The notes beneath the pieces were generated by a model, which worked only from the letters and a program-made list of their open reading frames with translations, did no database searches and was not told the origin of the DNA. Positions 15,777-24,378 of a stretch of 64,000 nucleotides of DNA are shown here, piece by piece; the stretch's first letter is position 1; each line of letters starts with the position of its first letter. Source of the stretch: Bacteroides cellulosilyticus (GTDB taxonomy: Bacteria; Bacteroidota; Bacteroidia; Bacteroidales; Bacteroidaceae). Where the stretch lies: contig NZ_CP081903.1 in assembly GCF_020091405.1 (NCBI RefSeq), forward strand, positions 6,324,501-6,388,500. Reading direction: 5' to 3'. A program made the translations under genes and the position numbers.

Positions 15777-18700
15777 TTATCTCTTCTCTTTGTTCGCACT
15801 GTTCATCTGTACGAACTCCGTAGGCGTGAACCCATAGAACGCTTTAAACGAATTGGAGAAGTAGGAATGACTGTTGAATCCCAACAAAGTTGCCACTTCC
15901 GAAACGCTCATATTCGTTTCCTTCAAATAGCGCAATGCCACCTCCAGACGCTTATTACGTATCAGTTCCGTGGGCGAAAGCTCAGATATAGCTTTGATTT
16001 TGCGGTAGAGATTGGCGCGGCTGATACCAATCTGGTCACAAAGCATCTCTATACCCAGATTCTGATCAGATATATTCTTCTCAATAATCTCATACAGTTT
16101 CTGTGAAAAACGTTCATCCGCCGAGGTAGTACTTACACCTACCACTTCGGGCGAGAAGCGTTTGCCATACAGTTTCTTTAATTGCTCCCTCGACTGCAAC
16201 AGGCTCTGAATACGTATCCGAAGCACATCCATACTGAAAGGCTTAATCACGTAATCATCCGCCCCTGCCTCAAACCCTTCCCTGATATGCATCACCATGG
16301 AGCGTGCAGTCATCAGTATCACCGGTATATGTCCGATACGGATATCATTCTTAATCATGGAGCAGAGTTCAAGCCCATTCCGTTTAGGCATCATAATATC
16401 GCTCAGCACCAAATCGGGAAAGAACTGTACCGCCTTGTCATATCCTTTGATACCGTTTGCCGCTTCAATGATCTCATAGTCATTCTCCAAAGACTTATGT
16501 AGGTAATCCCGTACGTCTTTGTCATCTTCCACCAAGAGAACCACCGGCTTTTTGGATGCTATTTCTCCAATGGGAGATGTTTGCGGTTTCTCCACCGGCT
16601 GTGCAAATGCCGTATCGCCAATCGTTTCCACAGGCATGGAATCCGTCTCTTCCTCTGTGAAAGCTTCACGGGAAACAGGCAGCAGAACAATGAACCGTGC
16701 TCCTTCCGTCCCATCTTCCCGGTCTTCAATACGGATCACTCCCTTATGCAGCTTCACAATGGAATATACCAGACTAAGCCCGATGCCTGTACCCGGTACA
16801 TTTACCCCTGACGTTTCAGGTACCCGGTAGAAAGGTGTGAACACCTTATCCCGTTCCTGCGGTGGGATTCCACAACCGGCATCCACAACCTGCAACATCA
16901 TATACAGGGCAGAAGGGGCTACTTCTTTTCGATACGATTCTTCCAACTCTCCGACAGAAATGCAATCTACTGACATACGTATGTCTTTACCGGAAGGAGT
17001 ATACTTGAATGCATTGGACAGTAAATTAAATACGACCTTCTCAAGCAGCACTTTATCATACCAAGCCTGGAACTCCCGGTCCCGGCAATCCAGTGTGAAA
17101 GTAATTTCATTGGTTTGCGCTATCTGATTGAACGCACAGTAGATCTCTGTGACAAACTCATATACATTATTTTCCGTGACCTGCAATTCCATTGTACCAC
17201 TCTGGTTTTTCTGCAAGTCCATCAGCTGATTGACCAACAAAAGAAGCCGTTGGGCATTTTTATAAATGACCATCAGTTTATCCCGCAGTTCCAAAGTCAC
17301 ATCCATCCGCTTCACCAGCTCTTCAAAAGGAGTGATGATCAGCGTCAGTGGAGTACGTAGCTCATGGGCGAAATTCGTGAACAGATGCATCTTTGCCTGA
17401 TGGAACTCTTCCTGTTGCAGTTTCTCTTTTTGCTCCATTTGCAGCCTTTCCCGCAAGCGGCGACGGGCATTAAAATAATGGAATATTGCGTAGAACACTC
17501 CTATCAGCAATAGTCCATAAATCAGGAAGGCATACCAGGTAGCCCATAAAGGTGGGGTAATGACAATCTTCAAAGTCTTCCCTTCCTCATTCCATACCCC
17601 ATCGTTATTACAAGCCTTGACATGAAAAAGATAGGTACCGGGACGCAGATTGGTATAGTAAGCAGTACTACGCTCTCCCACATGATTCCAGTCTTTATCA
17701 TATCCTTCCAATTTATAGGCATACCGGTTCATCTCCGGATTGATGAAATTCAACGCTTTATAATTGATTGCCAGATTATTCTGATTATACTGCAAATTGA
17801 TACCCTCCGTTTCATTAAGCAACCCATTCAAGATTCCTGTTCCATCATCTGCACGCACCACACGATTATTCACCAGCAGGTCTTCCAATACTATTGGCGG
17901 TACAAAACGATTCATCGGCATCTCCGGCGTATAAAAAGTGATAAAGCCATCATTACCGGTAAAACACAATGTACCGTCCGGCATGGCTACCCCACCCCGA
18001 TACGTAAACTCACGCAAATGAATACCATTATTGAATGGAAAGTTTTTAATCTCCCCGGTAGATGGAGAATAAGAGGAAATACCCTGCAACGAACTCATCC
18101 ATAGATTTCCATCCGCTCCCTCCAGCAATTTACAAATATCCTCCCCCATCAATCCCTCTTTCTCTGTTACCCGGCGAAGCACACCACCACGTTTGTCCAG
18201 TTGAAAGATACCGCCTCCATAGGTAGATACCCATACATCACCGGATCTGGTTGATAATATGGAAGATATATAGTTACTTGGAATTTGCATTTCCTGCTCC
18301 GAGCGCGATGTACGAAAGACGGTCATTTCACCTGTACGGGTATTAAAACGGTATAGTCCGGCAGAACGCATACCTATCAATAACACACCGGGACTCTCTT
18401 CTGCCATGCAACGAACGGAAGAAAAGTGCAATTTTTCTCCTTTCGGTCCGGTAAATTCAGTCTTCCGCTCACCGGCAGGAGTAAAACAAGTCAGTGCATA
18501 TCCACCTTTTGAAGTTCCTACCCATAAATTACCGTCTGCATCACGCACAATACCATAAACAGCAAGTTCTATGGGATATTTATAGAATAAAGAAAAACGC
18601 CGGGTAGCAAGATCAAAACGATAGACCTCCCCCAATACCGTACCACACCAGATACAGTCATCCTCAGCATATACCGTCTTGATAACATTCGAATTATGCA

Positions 18701-19886
18701 CGGAATAACTCTCCTTATCAATCAGGTAAAAGTTTCCCTCTCCTGTCGAGATTTCGTATTGGAGCAATCCATACCCTTCAGTAGCTATCCATAAATTTTT
18801 CTGTTTATCGACACAAGCCGTTCCATAGATTCCCGTTTGCTGATTCACCGCCTTTCCCGGAGTATGATGAATGAAGCGGTCGGTAAGCGAACTCAGCCAA
18901 GTGACGCCACCGGCAAAGGTACCAATCCACAACGTACCGGTATGGTCACGACAAAAAGCATAAATGGAAAAATGCCCCAAGCCACGTCCGGGCTCGTCAT
19001 AACTGCTCACTTTACGAATCTGATCTTTCAACGGTGCATAAGCATAAATACCATCAAAGGTACCAATCAGCATCTCTCCATCCCATTCGGCAAGACAGCG
19101 GACATAATTATTCTTCAGACCACTGTTGGCAGATGTATAAGAAGTTATTTTATGGTTACGGACATCAATGCGGTTCAGTCCTCCAAATTGACAACCGACC
19201 CAGATACGATGATAAGAATCTTCATAAAGAGTGGAAACACTATTGTCCGGTAAACCGGCACGACGGTCATAATGATTCATCACCTGCATCTGTTTGTTAC
19301 ACTGGTAAACTCCGTTCACTGCCGTACCTATCCAGAAGTTACCTGCCTTATCCTCCATCAAGGCAGTGACGGAACTATTGAAATTTTCCACAAATTCCAC
19401 CCTTTTAAAGTTGTCTTGTTCGGGAATATAACAACAAAGCCCGCTACGGGTACCCACCCATACTTTGCCGGAACTATCAACTAAAAGAGAAAGGATACTT
19501 GCACTGGAGAGTCCATCTACATTAAAATAATTGCGGATACGTTCCGTACGAAGGCACATCCGGCTTAATCCCCGACTGGTAGCTATCCATAAATTCTTGC
19601 TATGATCTTCGCGTATTTCATTGACTTCATTGTCTGCCAAACTCAATGAGTCCCCCGGATGATGGCGAAAGACGGTATATTCACTGCCATTATAACGATT
19701 CAGTCCATTACGCGTCCCCAGCCAAAGGTATCCCCGGGTATCCTGGCAAATAGTCATCACGGAGAGTTGGGAAATCCCTTCATTCAGTTTCTGGCTGTAG
19801 TAGAATGAATATTTAGAATGTTCTGCCCACACGTACAAGGCTGAAAATGAACAGATTAATAAAGTCAACAATATTTTCCTTTTCAT
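15777..19886 (-). CDS. Hybrid two-component system sensor/regulator (HTCS)
   Basis: Chosen start ATG 19886 (MKRKILLTLLICSFSALYVWA) gives a signal peptide; 49 further upstream codons look non-coding. The 1369-residue protein has a periplasmic sensor of two beta-propellers made of ligand_beta/Reg_prop repeats (TRNGLNRYNG, TSRGLSRM, GNFWIGTAVNG) and a Y_Y_Y domain near 700-770. It then has one membrane helix at about 780-805, a HisKA domain with His841 in FAHELRTPL, an HATPase, a receiver with Asp1163 in LSDIMMP, and an AraC-type helix-turn-helix over the last ~110 residues. HTCS proteins sense oligosaccharides and switch on nearby loci. Here it lies between the cytochrome operon and the glycosidase locus; the 22-bp repeats suggest the former as at least one target. 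Confidence 0.93.
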   Translation of the reverse strand: MKRKILLTLLICSFSALYVWAEHSKYSFYYSQKLNEGISQLSVMTICQDTRGYLWLGTRNGLNRYNGSEYTVFRHHPGDSLSLADNEVNEIREDHSKNLWIATSRGLSRMCLRTERIRNYFNVDGLSSASILSLLVDSSGKVWVGTRSGLCCYIPEQDNFKRVEFVENFNSSVTALMEDKAGNFWIGTAVNGVYQCNKQMQVMNHYDRRAGLPDNSVSTLYEDSYHRIWVGCQFGGLNRIDVRNHKITSYTSANSGLKNNYVRCLAEWDGEMLIGTFDGIYAYAPLKDQIRKVSSYDEPGRGLGHFSIYAFCRDHTGTLWIGTFAGGVTWLSSLTDRFIHHTPGKAVNQQTGIYGTACVDKQKNLWIATEGYGLLQYEISTGEGNFYLIDKESYSVHNSNVIKTVYAEDDCIWCGTVLGEVYRFDLATRRFSLFYKYPIELAVYGIVRDADGNLWVGTSKGGYALTCFTPAGERKTEFTGPKGEKLHFSSVRCMAEESPGVLLIGMRSAGLYRFNTRTGEMTVFRTSRSEQEMQIPSNYISSILSTRSGDVWVSTYGGGIFQLDKRGGVLRRVTEKEGLMGEDICKLLEGADGNLWMSSLQGISSYSPSTGEIKNFPFNNGIHLREFTYRGGVAMPDGTLCFTGNDGFITFYTPEMPMNRFVPPIVLEDLLVNNRVVRADDGTGILNGLLNETEGINLQYNQNNLAINYKALNFINPEMNRYAYKLEGYDKDWNHVGERSTAYYTNLRPGTYLFHVKACNNDGVWNEEGKTLKIVITPPLWATWYAFLIYGLLLIGVFYAIFHYFNARRRLRERLQMEQKEKLQQEEFHQAKMHLFTNFAHELRTPLTLIITPFEELVKRMDVTLELRDKLMVIYKNAQRLLLLVNQLMDLQKNQSGTMELQVTENNVYEFVTEIYCAFNQIAQTNEITFTLDCRDREFQAWYDKVLLEKVVFNLLSNAFKYTPSGKDIRMSVDCISVGELEESYRKEVAPSALYMMLQVVDAGCGIPPQERDKVFTPFYRVPETSGVNVPGTGIGLSLVYSIVKLHKGVIRIEDREDGTEGARFIVLLPVSREAFTEEETDSMPVETIGDTAFAQPVEKPQTSPIGEIASKKPVVLLVEDDKDVRDYLHKSLENDYEIIEAANGIKGYDKAVQFFPDLVLSDIMMPKRNGLELCSMIKNDIRIGHIPVILMTARSMVMHIREGFEAGADDYVIKPFSMDVLRIRIQSLLQSREQLKKLYGKRFSPEVVGVSTTSADERFSQKLYEIIEKNISDQNLGIEMLCDQIGISRANLYRKIKAISELSPTELIRNKRLEVALRYLKETNMSVSEVATLLGFNSHSYFSNSFKAFYGFTPTEFVQMNSANKEKR

Positions 19887-19908
19887 CAGTATAGATATAT
19901 TTACTGCA

Positions 19909-19916
19909 CAAAAATA
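19909..19916 (-). promoter_or_regulatory. Putative -7 box of the HTCS gene
   Basis: Minus-strand TATTTTTG (TAnnTTTG consensus), 23 bases upstream of the ATG at 19886. This placement supports the internal start over the longer frame, whose first codons would lie upstream of the promoter. Confidence 0.5.
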
Positions 19917-20027
19917 AGAAAAGCGTAGAAATAACATAGGATATAGTGCAGAAAGGTATGGAAATAGAATAAGACGAGCAAGGGTCAGTGGTAAACCCAT
20001 ACTATCAGAAGTTACGACAGAACTTAC

Positions 20028-20110
20028 AATCAATGGTATTGATTGTAGGAATCATTGGCAATGATTGTATGAATCATCGGCAATGATTGTAGACATCATC
20101 GGTATTGATG
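20028..20110. repeat. Array of four 17-bp palindromes, 22-bp period (array 2)
   Basis: Units start at 20028, 20050, 20072 and 20094, exactly 22 bases apart: aatcaatggtattgatt, aatcattggcaatgatt, aatcatcggcaatgatt, catcatcggtattgatg. Base changes in one arm are mostly matched in the other: CAAT/ATTG becomes CATT/AATG, and the outer A-T becomes C-G in unit 4. Spacers are five bases of the form GTA(G/T)(G/A). The array begins 37 bases past the stop of the glycosidase gene and lies between it and the HTCS gene. No other feature is seen in 19917-20146. Confidence 0.9.
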
Positions 20111-20146
20111 ATAAGATGTCTCTTACACTTATCTATCCTGCATGCA

Positions 20147-22189
20147 TTATAGATTCACCCTCACTGCTACACCTTCCGTTATATTCTTCCTTAATATGGG
20201 CTTGCCACCTTTCAAGACTTCTACATGCAGTTTCTTTCCTGCACGGGATACACGAATATCAAACTCCGAATTGAAAGCACGTACACAATTCAGATTCATA
20301 TACTCCCACTCCTGCGGCAAACGGGGTGTCATCTCGAAACTGCGTAATCCTGTGGGACGGATGCCAAACAGACCTTCGGTATAAATACGGCAATACAGTC
20401 CGCTTTCAGCAGAGAGATGACGCTGATCTCCTTCGGGCCACGCTTCAATGGCATAAGGCACATGATCGCCCAACAAACGACGGTGCGAATACTTCTTAAG
20501 GAAGCTCATGCCTTTCTCCACTTCTCCGGCTGCAATGGTGCCACGCAGGGCATAGAGAGTACTACGATCCCAAAAGGTTTCGGTACCGGCTTGCGTCAGT
20601 AACCCATCGTCCGTCCATAGGCGGGGTGAGAAGAGAGCATCAATAGTGCCTTGCGCACGGGTGTAAATCCCCATAACAAGAGGCATACAAATCCAGGAAC
20701 GCAGGATATCATTACCTTCATAATAGCGGTAGCTGTGGAAACCTTCTATCTCGTAACCAAAATGTTTTTCTATGGCTTTCTCTAAAGCATCCGCTTGATC
20801 ACGATACGTGTTCAATTGCTTTGCCGATACTCCCAATTCACGTCCCAGCATAACGGCTGAACGCAAAGCGTCATAGTAAAGCGTAGAGGTACAGAGGTTT
20901 GCATCACCAGCCGGAAAGCGGTTCTCCAATTCATCCGAATTCGATGCAACCACGCCAGCCGGAGTTAGTTTACGGTTGCAATACTCCAGACACCATTCGA
21001 TCAGAGGCCACAGTTCACGCGCTTCCGCCTTATCTCCACGAGCCAACGCATAGCGTGCAGCACCGTAAGCAATCATCGCACCGTCTCCCCTATCTTTGGC
21101 TCCATGCCAGAAGCTGACACCTTCGGAGATGATGGAACTCGGAATAGGTTTATACTCCGGATTCATATAGCGGGCAAAGTGGCGGAAAGAGTTCAATGCG
21201 GACTCATCACCAATCTCATAACCCAGGAAAGGGAAGAAAGGATTGATATACTCTGCCTGGTCGTTAGCCCAGACAGCCGCATAATAGGCTTCACCACCGG
21301 GACCATGCATCAATCCGCCTTTCGTGCGGTAGATGCTTTCAGCACCACGCAGTTTGGCGAAGGCAAACATACGATTGAGCACGGGATCAGGGGTCTCCAA
21401 AACCAAATTGCCCCACCACTGACTGATAAGCGCTTCACGCGCGGCACGTTCACTAAGGATGTTGATGTGTGAAAGGCCGGCGTTGTTTCGCCCGGACGAG
21501 GCATCCGCCAGTTTCCTTCCGGAAAAGATTGCATAGAATTCAAGCGTCTCTCCCGGTTTCAAAACAAAGACACCACTTTTGGAAAGAGCGGCTTCAATGC
21601 AATAAGCACCATATACACCGGCTTCCTCAGGAGTAGTATATGTTACATTCCACTCAGGCACTCGCAGCGTTATCTGATTCGGACTGCTATTCTTGAAAGT
21701 ATATTCCTCACAATAGCGTGCGGCGTTGGTGGAGGGATAAAGTACACGAGTCAATTGTACGGCATCTTTCAGTTCCTTACGCCGGTACACATAGCCGAAA
21801 CTGCTTTCCACACGCATGATACCATTAAAGGTTACGTCGCGTACTTCTTCATTCAGCAGGGTTTGATCGTCCACTGTTACTAAAGCGGGAATATTCACAT
21901 CGAAGCGTTGCTTCAGATTGTTCTGTGTCTTGTTGGGATGCATGCGAAGCATAGGAAAAACAAGACTGCGGTTCAGATGAAAACGCTTCTGTGCATCTAC
22001 ACCGTAACGAAGGACAACGGAAAGTTGCTGCCCACTCATCTCAAGATGATCGTCATGTGGAATATTATCATTGATATTCCAGCGGATGGCTCCATCATCC
22101 TGAATAGTCCAACGGTCTTTCGGTTGTGCAATGGCCAGTGAACCGACCAAGATAAAAGAGAAAAGTAATAAGCTTCTTCTCAAGTCCAT
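20147..22189 (-). CDS. Secreted six-hairpin (alpha/alpha-barrel) glycosidase-like protein
   Basis: A 680-residue protein with a signal peptide (MDLRRSLLLFSFILVGSLAIAQ). The N-terminal third looks like a beta-sandwich (IRWNINDN, HLEMSGQQLSVVLRYGVD). The C-terminal ~400 residues have the rhythm of an (alpha/alpha)6 barrel, with conserved-looking acidic segments YYAAVWANDQAEY, DRGDGAMIAYGAARYAL and VASNSDELENRFPAGD. I cannot place it in a numbered glycoside hydrolase family; Asp in WANDQ and Glu/Asp in SDELENR are candidate catalytic residues. It ends the operon that begins at 32091 and follows the GH36 gene after 13 bases, so a role in side-chain or uronic-acid removal from the same glycan is inferred. 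Confidence 0.6.
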   Translation of the reverse strand: MDLRRSLLLFSFILVGSLAIAQPKDRWTIQDDGAIRWNINDNIPHDDHLEMSGQQLSVVLRYGVDAQKRFHLNRSLVFPMLRMHPNKTQNNLKQRFDVNIPALVTVDDQTLLNEEVRDVTFNGIMRVESSFGYVYRRKELKDAVQLTRVLYPSTNAARYCEEYTFKNSSPNQITLRVPEWNVTYTTPEEAGVYGAYCIEAALSKSGVFVLKPGETLEFYAIFSGRKLADASSGRNNAGLSHINILSERAAREALISQWWGNLVLETPDPVLNRMFAFAKLRGAESIYRTKGGLMHGPGGEAYYAAVWANDQAEYINPFFPFLGYEIGDESALNSFRHFARYMNPEYKPIPSSIISEGVSFWHGAKDRGDGAMIAYGAARYALARGDKAEARELWPLIEWCLEYCNRKLTPAGVVASNSDELENRFPAGDANLCTSTLYYDALRSAVMLGRELGVSAKQLNTYRDQADALEKAIEKHFGYEIEGFHSYRYYEGNDILRSWICMPLVMGIYTRAQGTIDALFSPRLWTDDGLLTQAGTETFWDRSTLYALRGTIAAGEVEKGMSFLKKYSHRRLLGDHVPYAIEAWPEGDQRHLSAESGLYCRIYTEGLFGIRPTGLRSFEMTPRLPQEWEYMNLNCVRAFNSEFDIRVSRAGKKLHVEVLKGGKPILRKNITEGVAVRVNL

Positions 22190-22202
22190 AAGGTTATTGT
22201 GT

Positions 22203-24371
22203 TTAATTGTTAGCTATTAATATCAATACTGCACTCTCAAACTGGGTATTCAATGGATTCTCCAGACCTTTCTCCATCAGTTCCGCTCCCGTAAATACCT
22301 TGCCATTGGCAGGGAAACGGGAAGTCACTCCCTTTGCCTGACTTACTTCCTCCACACGATATTTCTTATGGGCATCCAGGCCACCAAGCTTTACACGAGG
22401 TTCATTACCATCTTTAGTCTGGTAGAAGTAAACAACTGCCTTTTGCTTATCTGTTGAAACATAACTCAAAGAAGCCAACGGAGACTCATAGGGAGAAACC
22501 AAGCGATAAAGCTCACCATGCATCACCAACGGACGGATACGCTCTTTATATAATTTCACAGCATCGGCAATCTGCGCACGTTCTTCAGCCGTAGCCTTAT
22601 CCAATGCCAGGTCTATTCCGAATGCACCGCTCAACGCCACATCTATGGCCATCTTCAAATGACGTTTCCCCATACGGGTGACGTGAGCAGAGATCGTATT
22701 TGCAGGGAAGAAATGTGAGAAGCCCCATTGTATCTTGATACGTCCCAACGGGTCTGTGTTGTCACTGGGCCAGAAGGAATGGAAATAGGGCATTGCACCA
22801 TAGTCCACACGTCCCGATCCACCGGCACAAAGCATGGCCATCACATTGGGGAAGCCTTTGGCGAAACGATCCATCAGACGGTAAAGCGCCCAGTTATAGT
22901 CTATCCAGAGATGACTTTGATCAGCAGGCTGCAAATAAGAAGACCCGGGTTGGGTGATGTAACGGTTACAGTCCCACTTCACATAAGTGATATCCGGGTT
23001 AGGCCGCAAGGTTTTGTCGATAATATCCCATTCAAAAGCCTGTACCTCGGGGCGGGTAAGATCCAGTATTTCCTGATGACGACCCAGTATCGGTTCACGC
23101 TTGGGTTGAGTAATGATCCAATCCGGATGTTTCTGATAAAGTTCACTCTGAGGATTCACCATCTCGGGTTCCAGCCAGATACCGAAGCCAACTTTACGCT
23201 TCAATGCTTCTTTGGCAATATATGACAGACCTTTGGGTAACTTCTTGGTAGAAGGGGCCCAATCTCCCAGACCATGCTTATCATCATCACGGGAGTAAGG
23301 GCCATTACCGAACCAGCCATCATCCAATAAGAAAAGTTCAGCACCCACCTGGCGGGCACCGTCAAAGAGTTGTTTCAGGCGGTCTTCATCAAAATCGCAG
23401 TGTGTAGCTTCCCAGTTGTTCAACAATACAGGGCGGTCTTTCTCTGCATCGCGGATGGCATTTGCCATAGCCCAACGATGGAAACGACGGCTGGCTTCTC
23501 CCTTACCCTGCTTACTATACGTGTAGAGAATGGCGGGTGTAGTGAATGTGCCGCCACGCTCCAGATTGTATTGTGAGCCCAAAGGATTCATACCGGTCAG
23601 CAAACGCAGGTTCTTGTTCCAGTCTACATCGAAAGCGAATTGGAAACTGCCGCTCCAACGCAAAGAAGCAGCCAGTACCTCACCTTCATTTTCTTTAGCC
23701 GGTCCGTTTAGAGAGAGGATAAAAGAAGGAATACGCATCTGATGCGCACGGATGCCTAATTTGGAATCCAGAATCTTGACTCCTTCCGAAAGGCGTTCTT
23801 CATTGAGGGTTGCTTCGCGCTTATAGTTACCGGAGAATTGAGTAAGCCAGTATTCCTTTGCCTTTACCACCGGGGCAGCTGAAGCAAAACGATGCAGAAT
23901 AACTTTACCTTTCTCATTATGCGTAACAGTATTCCATATCTCCATCATGCTATTGTCTGCATAGCACTTGATATAGACATCTACGGTGAAAGGATAGGCA
24001 GGGTCTTTCAGTGAAATAACGGTTTGTTCGATACCCGGTGTCAGCGCTTCCGTACGATGTCCGGCGTAGTGAAGTTCCGTAGATGTATTTCCATCTACAT
24101 GAGTTGCCTGAATAGCCGGTTCTGTCAGGACACCGTTTCCATAAGGAGGAAGAAACTCCCATTCACGTGAGGGTATCTTAGCAGGAGGCTCTACTTCACG
24201 GGCAGCATCTCCAAAACCCAATTGGTAAAGGCGATTGTCCGTACCCACCATAAAGGTCAGTTTCAGTTCGCCGGATGTAACGGTGAAGAGCTTCTTCACA
24301 TTCGGATTATCTGCTGCATGCACCGTGAGGAGAAGGCAGAGAAATAAACAGGTCGTCAATATATTCTTCAT
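22203..24371 (-). CDS. GH36 alpha-galactosidase, exported
   Basis: A 722-residue protein with a signal peptide (MKNILTTCLFLCLLLTVHA). It has the GH36 beta-sandwich followed by a TIM barrel: LLDDGWFGNG, GFGIWLEPEMVNP, and YVKWDCNRY with nucleophile Asp467. WPSDNTDPLGR supplies the likely acid/base Asp537. GH36 enzymes retain configuration and release terminal alpha-galactose (some alpha-N-acetylgalactosamine). The length fits bacterial GH36 members. It follows the GH31 gene after 7 bases. With the GH97 partner it points to a galactose-decorated substrate. Confidence 0.9.
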   Translation of the reverse strand: MKNILTTCLFLCLLLTVHAADNPNVKKLFTVTSGELKLTFMVGTDNRLYQLGFGDAAREVEPPAKIPSREWEFLPPYGNGVLTEPAIQATHVDGNTSTELHYAGHRTEALTPGIEQTVISLKDPAYPFTVDVYIKCYADNSMMEIWNTVTHNEKGKVILHRFASAAPVVKAKEYWLTQFSGNYKREATLNEERLSEGVKILDSKLGIRAHQMRIPSFILSLNGPAKENEGEVLAASLRWSGSFQFAFDVDWNKNLRLLTGMNPLGSQYNLERGGTFTTPAILYTYSKQGKGEASRRFHRWAMANAIRDAEKDRPVLLNNWEATHCDFDEDRLKQLFDGARQVGAELFLLDDGWFGNGPYSRDDDKHGLGDWAPSTKKLPKGLSYIAKEALKRKVGFGIWLEPEMVNPQSELYQKHPDWIITQPKREPILGRHQEILDLTRPEVQAFEWDIIDKTLRPNPDITYVKWDCNRYITQPGSSYLQPADQSHLWIDYNWALYRLMDRFAKGFPNVMAMLCAGGSGRVDYGAMPYFHSFWPSDNTDPLGRIKIQWGFSHFFPANTISAHVTRMGKRHLKMAIDVALSGAFGIDLALDKATAEERAQIADAVKLYKERIRPLVMHGELYRLVSPYESPLASLSYVSTDKQKAVVYFYQTKDGNEPRVKLGGLDAHKKYRVEEVSQAKGVTSRFPANGKVFTGAELMEKGLENPLNTQFESAVLILIANN

Positions 24372-24378
24372 AATCTTA

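Noticed and set aside
19887..20033. 49-codon upstream extension of the HTCS gene
   Set aside because: The signal peptide begins at 19886, and the putative promoter (19909-19916) lies within the extension.
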